Origin: Candidatus Nitrosopumilus sp. | GTDB lineage: Archaea; Thermoproteota; Nitrososphaeria; Nitrososphaerales; Nitrosopumilaceae | Assembly (NCBI GenBank): GCA_022758935.1 | Contig: JAEMQG010000109.1 | Location: forward strand, 1 to 6,323 | Length of the DNA: 6,323 nucleotides | Direction: 5' to 3' | In this document: one piece after another, positions 1-6,104 of the stretch | How positions within the stretch are numbered: position 1 is the first letter of the stretch | Layout: the number at the start of each line of letters is the position of its first letter | Made by a program: the position numbers and the translations under genes | Notes under the pieces: model-generated | Told to the model about the DNA's origin: nothing | Database searches by the model: none | Seen by the model: the letters and a program-made list of their open reading frames with translations, nothing else

Positions 1-1
1 C

Positions 2-295
2 CCAATCCTAGCATTTGTTGGATTCTTACACATGAAGAAATCCCCGGCATTCGCATCAGAACAAGAGATATCAGCTGAGGCAAATCCATACAACTACAAA
101 TTACCGCCTGGACTGTGGAAGGAATGTGTTGTACCTCTTTTGTTTGAATTACTAATTTTATTAAAGAAAAATATCAATGAAGAAAAGCCAGATAGTAATG
201 ATCTAATGAGACTAAAGGAATTAGAAAAAAAATTTGATCTTCTAAAAGATGGTGGTAGTCTTCCAAAACCAAAAACATTTGATATAATAAAATGA
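2..295 (+). CDS. 3' end of an unrecognised protein gene, open at the left edge
   Basis: The reading frame is open from the first bases and ends in TGA at 293-295. The first Met codon is at 32, but the ten residues before it are hydrophobic ([10 protein letters not shown]) and continue smoothly, so I read this as the C-terminal part of a longer protein, perhaps just after an N-terminal membrane segment. A start at 32 has no ribosome site in front of it. The visible part has a proline-rich polar stretch ([11 protein letters not shown]), a hydrophobic helix ([12 protein letters not shown]), then a charged, probably coiled tail rich in Lys and Glu. I do not recognise the family. The stop overlaps the ATG of the next gene as ATGA, a sign that the two were once translated together, so a role linked to glycosylation is possible but only from context. 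Confidence 0.6.
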   Translation, partial: PILAFVGFLHMKKSPAFASEQEISAEANPYNYKLPPGLWKECVVPLLFELLILLKKNINEEKPDSNDLMRLKELEKKFDLLKDGGSLPKPKTFDIIK

Positions 296-640
296 AAGTT
301 TCCATCATTATTCCTGTTTATAATGCTGAGAACTATTTGCACGAATGTATTGAATCTGCCTTGAAACAAACCTACGAAAATATCGAAATTATGGTTGTAA
401 ATGGAGTTCCACCATTTCTTTATTAAGAATTATGATTTTATCTGAGAATTTTTCTAAAATTTGAGCTGAATAATTTATTGATCCTCCTTCAGCACAAAAT
501 AAAGGAATTAGTTCAATGACTGGAAATTGGTTCAAAGGATAAGTGCTGATACATGTATTTTTAGAAATATTTTTGCATTGGAGACATGTATGTTTATCTA
601 CATTAATGTTGTTTCATCATTTAGTAATTATATTAGATGA
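292..640 (+). pseudogene. Decayed family 2 glycosyltransferase (GT2), truncated and frameshifted
   Basis: The ATG at 292 opens a textbook GT2 start, [16 protein letters not shown] followed by [16 protein letters not shown] and VVN at residue 37. The expected DGS motif is missing: the frame runs into unrelated GVPPFLY and a TAA at 424-426. GT2-like sequence resumes in a second frame from about 429 (ILSENFSKI) and includes NKGISSMTGNWFK at 498-536, interrupted by TGA at 462 and TAA at 471. A further shift after 536 restores ISAD at 539-550. Adding one T before the GG at 537 would rebuild WFKWISAD, the core acceptor-side motif of the family. Beyond 550 similarity is weak, and this frame ends in TGA at 638. 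The intact GT2 domain at 664-2097 has the matching segment GEWFKWLSADD. No functional product is expected. The right border is uncertain. Confidence 0.85.
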
Positions 641-663
641 GAATTAACATTTTATCGATTAGT

Positions 664-2097
664 CTATTTTAATAATCTTATCTTCCAATCAACTACCTTC
701 TTTTCAATAGATGGACTCAAAAATCTTAATATTTTTTTAAACAATCTATTGAATTTCATCTTTGTATCAATTTTATTATAAATTTTTCTATATTTTTCTA
801 AAGTAATCCACCACATTAGATCCGTTCCGATTATTTCATCTTTGATTTTCTGTCTGATTTTTTGTTCATTTTCAAAAATGTTTGATTTAACTTTTAATGT
901 AGTTTGTTTAGAATGTATACGGTATTTTAGAATTGGTTCTCTTAAATGAAAGAATCTATAACCATGCACAAGACATGCTCTTTGCCACCATTCATAATCT
1001 TCACCAAATTTTAAATCCTCATCAAATAATCCGACTCTATCAAAACATGATTTATGAATTAAAACACTACTGGCATTGCCAACATACCTTATCCATATCT
1101 TTGATGCAAATTCATAATAATTATTATAGACTGGTTCTCTGAAGGTCCTAATGAAATTACTTTGATCATCGATAAAATCATAATCTGAATATATAATCAG
1201 TCCACCAGTTTCTTGAGCTACATGCATTAATTTTGTGATTGCATCTGTGGATAATACATCATCTGCACTAAGCCACTTGAACCATTCTCCGTTCATTTTC
1301 TTTATTCCAAAATTGATTGCTGTAGAAATTCCGCCATTTTCTTTATAATAGTATCTTATTTTTGACTTAAATTTTTCACAAATTTTTGATGTATTGTCAT
1401 TTGAGCCATCATCTATTACTAATATCTCCAGATTGGAATAACTTTGATTTAAAACGGATTGAATAGTTTCTTCTAAAGTTGTATCACTGTTATATGTGGG
1501 AATTACAACAGAAACAAGTGGTTTTTCTATCTGCGTTTCTAAATTTTTATTTTTTATATTTCTTAGATAAAAAATAATTCCAGTTGCATTATGGCGAAAT
1601 TTATCAATGTTCTTTTTGTGTTCATAGAATAATTCATAATCGACCATGTTTTGTTTAAGAATTAATGTGAATTGTTTAATGGTTGAATCTAAATCATTTC
1701 CTGTATAACTAATAATTGCATGTGATGATGGGAGTAAATTAATTAATAATTTTAGATCATCTAAATTTTTATAGAAATTTTGATTATCAAAAAATATGGT
1801 TGTATCATATTTTTTTTTATTTTTTAAACAAAATTCTATAATTGGTGATTTAATATAACGTGTTTTGTTATTGACATAAAAGTTTCTGTATGCGAATAAA
1901 ATGTTCTCTTCGTGTTCATCAATTCCATCGATAGATTTTACATTAGCTGCTAAAATTTTGGTTCCTAATCCATCGCCACAACCTAAATCTAAGCATATGT
2001 GATTATGACAAAACCTGCCTACCCAAGAATAACGTGTTTCTTTGATTTTGTTCTGAGATTGTTCAAAATAATCTTTAATTAGAGATTTTGTATTCAT
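664..2097 (-). CDS. Two-domain protein: SAM methyltransferase-like domain fused to GT2 glycosyltransferase
   Basis: A 477-residue protein. Residues about 1-190 look like a class I SAM-dependent methyltransferase: motif I is LDLGCGDGLGT (36-46), with an acidic position at GIDEHEEN (58-65). Residues about 194-400 are a GT-A fold GT2 domain: VSVVIPTYN (195-203), the nucleotide-binding IDDGS (228-232), GGIS (255-258), GEWFKWLSADD with the metal-binding acidic pair (270-280), and FGEDYEWWQR (364-373), which supplies the probable catalytic acidic residues. The last 80 residues are basic and helical. No signal peptide or clear membrane helix is visible, so it is probably a cytoplasmic enzyme at the membrane face. 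Substrate and acceptor are unknown. Its ATG lies one base after the stop of the gene at 2099-2938, so the two are very likely co-transcribed and translationally coupled. Much of the gene is very A+T-rich (8 G/C in the 60 bases 721-780). The methyltransferase half is divergent and may be weakly active or inactive. Confidence 0.88.
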   Translation of the reverse strand: MNTKSLIKDYFEQSQNKIKETRYSWVGRFCHNHICLDLGCGDGLGTKILAANVKSIDGIDEHEENILFAYRNFYVNNKTRYIKSPIIEFCLKNKKKYDTTIFFDNQNFYKNLDDLKLLINLLPSSHAIISYTGNDLDSTIKQFTLILKQNMVDYELFYEHKKNIDKFRHNATGIIFYLRNIKNKNLETQIEKPLVSVVIPTYNSDTTLEETIQSVLNQSYSNLEILVIDDGSNDNTSKICEKFKSKIRYYYKENGGISTAINFGIKKMNGEWFKWLSADDVLSTDAITKLMHVAQETGGLIIYSDYDFIDDQSNFIRTFREPVYNNYYEFASKIWIRYVGNASSVLIHKSCFDRVGLFDEDLKFGEDYEWWQRACLVHGYRFFHLREPILKYRIHSKQTTLKVKSNIFENEQKIRQKIKDEIIGTDLMWWITLEKYRKIYNKIDTKMKFNRLFKKILRFLSPSIEKKVVDWKIRLLK

Positions 2098-2098
2098 T

Positions 2099-2938
2099 TC
2101 AATTTAGTCTCAAGATTTTCTTTATCTTATTTAAAAATATTTGATTATAGAGATTGTTTATTTTTAACATATTTTCTTGATTATCAATTTTGGGTTTTCT
2201 ATTTAACCAAGCCATAATGTACCCTAAAATAAAATGAGGTTTTAAATGAAAAATTCCAGAAATGAAAATATGTAAAAATCCAAGTCCAAACTGGTATTTT
2301 AAAACACCTCTTAAATAAAATGGTTGATTATTACTAGGTGGTTTTATAGATTTTGAAAAAATATCACCAAAACGTTTTGTTTCATATCCTCTGATCTTTG
2401 CTTTAATAGAGTGTTCAGTATCCCAAGCAATTGTTATTACATTAAGAATTTTTCCTTCATTAATTTCATTCCAGCATCTTTTTGAATAGACTCTATTACT
2501 ACCAAATACTTCATTATCGTATAATTGCTTGAATTGTTCTTTTGAATCCTCAATTGATAGCAATATACCTCCAGCAATACCTAATTTTGAATCAAATTCA
2601 AATTTATCAAGAATTTTTTCAATATATTTATCTTCTAAAATTGTATCTCCATCAAGAACCATCAAAAAATCAAATTCTTTTTCTATCATTTCTGAAGCTT
2701 TTCTCATAGTATTAACAATGGAAATATATCGTTCATCATTTCTAATTCGCTTAAAAGTTACCCAGTTCTTATTTTTTTTAGAAAATTGTTCAATTATATC
2801 ATATGTAGAATCTGAACTTGCATCATCTACTATGATCACTTGTATGGGTGCTATACTTTGATTTTCCAATGACAAAAGAACTTGGTTGATATTTTTTTCC
2901 TCGTTTCTGCAAGCCATTATTGTTACTACTTTTTTCAT
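2099..2938 (-). CDS. GT2 family glycosyltransferase
   Basis: A 279-residue GT-A fold transferase. The N-terminus MKKVVTIMACRNEEKNI is the usual first strand and loop, followed by IIVDDASSDST (35-45) for UDP/NDP binding and VLDGDT (94-99), whose D96-G-D98 is the metal-binding DxD motif. GSNRVYSKRCWNEI (146-159) and IAWDTEHSIKAKIRGYE (170-186) match the acceptor region and the acidic catalytic position seen in GT2 enzymes where the usual ED becomes WDT-E. The C-terminal part (FGLGFLHIFISGIF, then HFILGYIMAWL) is hydrophobic and may sit on or in the membrane. The ATG at 2938 is the first usable start, because an in-frame TGA lies seven codons upstream. It is the promoter-proximal gene of a two-gene minus-strand unit with the methyltransferase-GT2 fusion. 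The sugar donor cannot be told from sequence. Confidence 0.9.
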   Translation of the reverse strand: MKKVVTIMACRNEEKNINQVLLSLENQSIAPIQVIIVDDASSDSTYDIIEQFSKKNKNWVTFKRIRNDERYISIVNTMRKASEMIEKEFDFLMVLDGDTILEDKYIEKILDKFEFDSKLGIAGGILLSIEDSKEQFKQLYDNEVFGSNRVYSKRCWNEINEGKILNVITIAWDTEHSIKAKIRGYETKRFGDIFSKSIKPPSNNQPFYLRGVLKYQFGLGFLHIFISGIFHLKPHFILGYIMAWLNRKPKIDNQENMLKINNLYNQIFLNKIKKILRLN

Positions 2939-2996
2939 GCTTTTTCTTACTATGTTATTTCAAATCACTCCTTGAAAATCGTTTTGTTATATTTTT
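2939..2996 (-). promoter_or_regulatory. Possible promoter and leader of the two-gene GT2 unit
   Basis: On the minus strand an AAAATATAAC element (2995-2986) resembles an archaeal TATA box. A start about 26-27 bases downstream would fall near 2963, giving a short leader of about 25 bases. A GGAGTGAT Shine-Dalgarno-like string sits at 2971-2964, but it is about 25 bases from the ATG, too far to serve that start; the GTG inside it meets a TGA two codons later. Placement is by eye and weak. Confidence 0.3.
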
Positions 2997-3053
2997 AGTC
3001 ATAAAACTTATCAAGAATACAACTATTTCCAACTCTTAAGAAATCAATTATTT

Positions 3054-3152
3054 TTAACAAGATCGTAGTTCACAATTAGATCTTTTTGTTAGAATCCCAG
3101 TTTCATCCCATGAGATCATCTCGATGTATGAAAATGATTCTATGTTGTCCAT
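3054..3152 (-). pseudogene. Possible 5' scrap of a dCMP deaminase-like gene (32 codons)
   Basis: A 32-codon frame starts with ATG at 3152-3150 inside the last codons of the dehydratase gene (another reading frame) and ends in TAA at 3056-3054. From its second Met it reads MISWDETGILTKRSNC, which recalls the start of deoxycytidylate/ComE-type deaminases, usually ISWDEYFM, about eight residues, then K-R-S-T/N-C-x-R. Here some residues after WDE would be missing, and the zinc-binding core (HAE, PCxxC) is absent. If real, it is a remnant left by an insertion or deletion next to the dehydratase gene. The match is short and could be chance; I found no continuation in the A+T-rich bases down to 2939. 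Otherwise 2939-3139 holds nothing I can name. Confidence 0.25.
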
Positions 3153-4144
3153 TGAAGTTTCTTCATAGTTTGTTTTAATTCATCTATAGTTAGGTGCTTA
3201 GTGTTGGATGAACCATACTGTTCATGTGTAATTACATTCTTTGCTGAAAATCTGTCGATTTTTTCCTCTTTGTTTATTACAAAGTGATCTTTTCGTTCTA
3301 TACTATGGCGCATTTCTTCTTCTGAAACTAATATCTCATCTATTTTTTCTCCAGCTCTAATCCCAATGAATTCCAAAGGATAGTTTTTCTTTCCAGTTTT
3401 TAGTTCTGCATATGCTAATGCTAGATCAGTCATTTTTGCAGCAGGAGCTTTTTTGACAAATATTTCGCCTCCTTTACCATGTTTGAGTGAATAAAATACT
3501 AAATCAATGGCTTCCGATAATGTAAGCAAGAATCTGGTCATTTCTTTATGAGTGATTGGTAGAGGTTGCTTCTTGTCTATTTTTGAATTCCATAGTGGGA
3601 TAACACTACCTCTACTTCCAAGAACATTTCCATACCTTACACAGCAAAATTTTGTACTGTCTTTTGTTAGATCATCTGAAAGTATTATTTTCTCTTGTAA
3701 TGCTTTGGTCATGCCCATAGCGTTTACTGGCTTGACTGCCTTGTCAGTGCTTATAGCTACCACGTTTTTGACTTTTCTTGCAACAGAAGCTTTTACTACA
3801 TTATATGCACCAAAGATATTTGTCTTCACAGCTTCATATGGATGGGATTCTACTGCAGGTACTTGTTTTAGAGCTGCCGCATGAAATATTATATCAACAT
3901 CTTTTGAGGCAGCATAAATACGATCATAATCACGAACATCACCAATTAAGAAATCTAGTTTTTTTGAGATTGGATGAGACTTAAATTCATCTTGCATTAA
4001 ATACTGCTTGTCTTCATCCCTGCTAAAAATTCGAATTGATTTAGGTTTGTATACCATTAGTTCTTTTACCATTTGGTGGCCAAAGCTACCTGTTCCACCA
4101 GTAATTAAGATAATATGATTATCCAGAATTGAAGAATATTTCAT
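3140..4144 (-). CDS. capE: UDP-GlcNAc 4,6-dehydratase/epimerase of the CapE/WbjB type
   Basis: A 334-residue extended short-chain dehydrogenase, close to the usual length of CapE/FlaA1 enzymes. It converts UDP-GlcNAc to a UDP-2-acetamido-2,6-dideoxy-4-hexulose with epimerisation, the entry step to L-6-deoxy-HexNAc sugars. Visible motifs are the NAD(P)-binding TGGTGSFG (15-22), IRIFSRDEDKQ (37-47), IGDVRDYDRI (67-76), the family signature HAAALKQVPAVE (88-99), STDKAVKPVNAMG (132-144) and YGNVLGSRGSVIP. The usual catalytic YxxxK is MxxxK here (M143, K147), as in the CapE/WbjB branch rather than the FlaA1/PseB branch, which keeps Tyr. The end (NTKHLTIDELKQTMKKL) is typical and complete. It is transcribed away from the 2-epimerase gene and shares its intergenic region. 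A TATA-like element 27 bases from the ATG suggests a leaderless message. The exact product isomer (L-arabino, L-lyxo) is inferred, not seen. Confidence 0.9.
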   Translation of the reverse strand: MKYSSILDNHIILITGGTGSFGHQMVKELMVYKPKSIRIFSRDEDKQYLMQDEFKSHPISKKLDFLIGDVRDYDRIYAASKDVDIIFHAAALKQVPAVESHPYEAVKTNIFGAYNVVKASVARKVKNVVAISTDKAVKPVNAMGMTKALQEKIILSDDLTKDSTKFCCVRYGNVLGSRGSVIPLWNSKIDKKQPLPITHKEMTRFLLTLSEAIDLVFYSLKHGKGGEIFVKKAPAAKMTDLALAYAELKTGKKNYPLEFIGIRAGEKIDEILVSEEEMRHSIERKDHFVINKEEKIDRFSAKNVITHEQYGSSNTKHLTIDELKQTMKKLQWTT

Positions 4145-4160
4145 TAATTTTAGGTCATGA

Positions 4161-4207
4161 ATTTAATTAATAAATTAGTTGTTATTTAGAAAATTGATTT
4201 AATTAAT
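4161..4207 (+). repeat. Direct repeat of ATTTAATTAAT in the divergent promoter
   Basis: The 11-base word ATTTAATTAAT occurs at 4161-4171 and again at 4197-4207, exactly repeated 36 bases apart. Both copies hold the palindrome TTAATTAA. In DNA this A+T-rich an 11-base repeat has some chance of arising randomly; its position between two divergent starts is what makes it notable. Confidence 0.5.
4168..4174 (-). promoter_or_regulatory. Probable TATA box for a leaderless dehydratase transcript
   Basis: On the minus strand this reads TTTATTA, with its centre (4171) 27 bases from the A of the ATG at 4144. In archaea transcription starts about 25-28 bases after the TATA centre, so RNA would begin at or next to the start codon. 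No Shine-Dalgarno sequence precedes that ATG, which fits a leaderless message. Confidence 0.45.
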
Positions 4208-4247
4208 TATGAAAACTTTAAGTCGTGTATTATTGGTCATTTAAACA

Positions 4248-5333
4248 TTGAAAATAATGTCAATTTTTGGCACGAGACCAGAAATTATTAGATTGAGCAG
4301 AATATTTTCAAAATTAGATTCTAATTTTGAGCATATTATGGTAAATACTAATCAAAATTTCACATATGAATTAAATTCAGTCTTTTTTACAAATCTAAAA
4401 ATTCGTAAATCAGATTATAATTTGAAAATAAGTACAATCTCGTATGGTAGGGAAGTTGCAGATATTATTGAAAAAACTGAAAAGATAATGATAAAAGAAA
4501 AACCTGATGTAGTTTTGATTTTAGGAGATACAAACAGTGGATTGGCTGCAATTCCAGCATCGCACCATGGAATAAAGATAGCACATTTGGAGGCGGGCAT
4601 GCGTGCATATGATTTTAGAATGCCAGAAGAGAAGAATAGAGTATTAATTGATCATCTCTCATCTGTTCTTCTGCCTTATACGCCATATTCCAGAGAAAAC
4701 CTAATTCAAGAAAACATTCATCCAAGTAAAATCTATGTTGTCGGTAATCCGATTATTGAAGTGATAGAGTACTTTCTCCCTAAGATAGAATCAAGCAAGA
4801 TTTTAGAACAAATGAAACTTAAATCAAAAGAATATTTTCTTGTAACAGCTCACAGAAGTGAAAATGTAGACAAGGCATCTAGTTTGGAAAAAATTTTTTT
4901 AGGTCTTGATAAAATTCATAAAAAATTCAAAAAGAGAGTGATATATCCAATTCATCCACGAACCCTTAGTAAGATAAATAAAAATAAAATACCTAAAGGA
5001 ATTGAAGTAATAAAACCATTGGGGTTTTTTGATTTTTCGAAACTTGAAAAAAATGCATATTGTATGATTACTGATTCAGGTACCGTCCCAGAAGAGGCAT
5101 TATATTTTGGAGTTCCTTGTGTAACCATAAGGGAAAGTACAGAGCGTCCTGAATATATCGAGGCTGGTGGAAACATTCTTTCAGGTCTGGATCCTAATAA
5201 TCTTGTAGAATCAATAAAAACGATTACGTCATCAGAAAATAAATTGGAATGGAATGAACCACTAGGGGATACAAAGACTTCTGACAGAGTTGCCAATATT
5301 CTTCGTGGAAAGATAGATAGACAAAAGTTTTAA
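4248..5333 (+). CDS. wecB: UDP-N-acetylhexosamine 2-epimerase (WecB/CapG family)
   Basis: A 361-residue non-hydrolysing UDP-GlcNAc 2-epimerase of usual length. It inverts C2 of a UDP-HexNAc through an enzyme-bound glycal intermediate. Family motifs are GTRPEIIRLS (8-17), LGDTNS with D94, HLEAGMRAYD with E115, MPEEKNR with E127/E128, AHRSEN with H202, and DSGTVPEEA in the UDP-binding C-terminal half. The known catalytic acids and histidine are therefore present. GTRPEIIRLS and YDFRMPEEKNR resemble the CapG/WbjD/WbvD side of the family, which acts on 6-deoxy L-sugars, more than E. coli WecB. The TTG at 4248 gives the canonical MKIMSIFGTRPE and follows an in-frame TAA by one codon; GGTCAT at 4235-4240, one base off GGTGAT, lies seven bases before it. 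An ATG at 4257 is the alternative start. It faces away from the dehydratase gene and precedes the reductase gene by 48 bases. Confidence 0.92.
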   Translation: MKIMSIFGTRPEIIRLSRIFSKLDSNFEHIMVNTNQNFTYELNSVFFTNLKIRKSDYNLKISTISYGREVADIIEKTEKIMIKEKPDVVLILGDTNSGLAAIPASHHGIKIAHLEAGMRAYDFRMPEEKNRVLIDHLSSVLLPYTPYSRENLIQENIHPSKIYVVGNPIIEVIEYFLPKIESSKILEQMKLKSKEYFLVTAHRSENVDKASSLEKIFLGLDKIHKKFKKRVIYPIHPRTLSKINKNKIPKGIEVIKPLGFFDFSKLEKNAYCMITDSGTVPEEALYFGVPCVTIRESTERPEYIEAGGNILSGLDPNNLVESIKTITSSENKLEWNEPLGDTKTSDRVANILRGKIDRQKF

Positions 5334-5381
5334 TTAAAATAAATCATAAATGTTTACAAGAGTAAAAATGTGGTATGATAA

Positions 5382-6104
5382 ATGGATATTCTAATTACTG
5401 GTTCAACAGGTGCTCTCGGAACTGAATTAAAAAAAAGATTTCCCGGAGCATTGACTCCTAATCATAAAGAACTAGATATTACAAATAGAGGACAAGTTGT
5501 TGATTTTTTTAAGAAAAATAAAATTGATAGCGTAATACATACTGCGGCAATTACAAGTGTTAGAAAATGTGAAGAAGAAAAAGAATTTACTTGGAAAACT
5601 AACGTTGAGGGAACAAAGAATCTTGTGGATGGATTAATGCAATCATATTCTAAAGGAAAATTTGTTTATGTAAGTACAGCATGTGTTTTTGATGGACATG
5701 TGGGAATGTATAAGGAGTCATCAATCCCATATCCAGAAAACTTCTACGCATTAACAAAGCTGTTAGGAGAACAAGAAGTGAAAAGACTGTCGAATTATTT
5801 GATTATTAGAACAAATTTTATAGCAAGGAAAAGATGGCCTTATCCCAAAGCATTTTCAGACAGGTTTGGCACATATCTTTTTGCAGAAGATGTTGCAGAT
5901 GGAATTAAAGATGTTCTTGATTCAGATATGACAGGGATTGTTCACATAGTAGGAGACAAGAAAATTTCAATGTTGGAATTGGCGAAAATTACAAGTCCTG
6001 AGATAGAACCTATGACAATTAATGATTATTCTGGACCAAGACTCACCATGGATATGAGTTTGGATACGGAAAGATGGAAAAAATACAAGATGTCAAAAAT
6101 CTAA
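5382..6104 (+). CDS. Short RmlD-type NDP-sugar 4-keto reductase (SDR family)
   Basis: A 240-residue extended SDR protein related to dTDP-4-dehydrorhamnose reductase. Motifs are the NAD(P)-binding ITGSTGALG (5-13), LDIT (31-34), VIHTAAIT (51-58), WKTNVEGTKNL (71-81), STACVFDG (98-105), and catalytic Y122-x-x-x-K126 in FYALTK, followed by YLIIRTNF. RmlD proteins are usually 280-300 residues; here the substrate-binding part between IIRTNF and the FAEDVADGI segment is shortened to about 20 residues, yet both ends look intact, so this is probably a natural short subfamily. Next to the dehydratase and 2-epimerase it most likely reduces the 4-keto group of the UDP-6-deoxy-hexulosamine, the WbvR role, although a dTDP-sugar or a non-reducing role is possible. 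It lies 48 bases after the 2-epimerase gene on the same strand. The gap contains TTTTAATTAAAAT (5328-5340), which could give it its own promoter. Confidence 0.85.
   Translation: MDILITGSTGALGTELKKRFPGALTPNHKELDITNRGQVVDFFKKNKIDSVIHTAAITSVRKCEEEKEFTWKTNVEGTKNLVDGLMQSYSKGKFVYVSTACVFDGHVGMYKESSIPYPENFYALTKLLGEQEVKRLSNYLIIRTNFIARKRWPYPKAFSDRFGTYLFAEDVADGIKDVLDSDMTGIVHIVGDKKISMLELAKITSPEIEPMTINDYSGPRLTMDMSLDTERWKKYKMSKI

Larger units (their letters stand above)
4145..4247. promoter_or_regulatory. Divergent promoter region between dehydratase and 2-epimerase genes
   Basis: This 103-base, strongly A+T-rich gap separates the two divergent starts and must carry promoters for both. It contains two identical copies of ATTTAATTAAT (4161-4171 and 4197-4207), 36 bases apart, each with the self-complementary core TTAATTAA. 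Either could act as a TATA element in either direction or as a regulator site. For the rightward gene, ACTTTAAG around 4215-4222 is about 28 bases before the TTG start, and ATTTAATTAAT at 4197-4207 would instead place the RNA start near 4230. Confidence 0.6.

Noticed and set aside
94..369. 91-residue minus-strand open frame across the left gene and pseudogene
   Set aside because: It lies antisense to the unknown gene and to the clear GT2 start. Its protein is Ser/Phe-rich with no motif, as expected of a complement of A+T-rich coding DNA.
2529..2861. 110-residue plus-strand open frame inside the GT2 gene
   Set aside because: It is the antisense shadow of the GT2 core, which carries the VDDASSD and DGD motifs. 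The Ser/Ile-rich product has no family features.
3112..3122. Perfect small palindrome GAGATCATCTC after the dehydratase stop
   Set aside because: Five-base arms around one base, with no T-run in the gene's direction. It is too short for a terminator and lies inside the possible deaminase scrap.
3552..3984. Two plus-strand open frames inside the dehydratase gene
   Set aside because: Both are antisense to conserved SDR motifs (HAAALKQVP, STDKA) and have no start signals or recognisable domains.
4952..5296. Minus-strand open frame in the 2-epimerase gene
   Set aside because: It is antisense to the UDP-binding half of a well-conserved epimerase and has no motif of its own.
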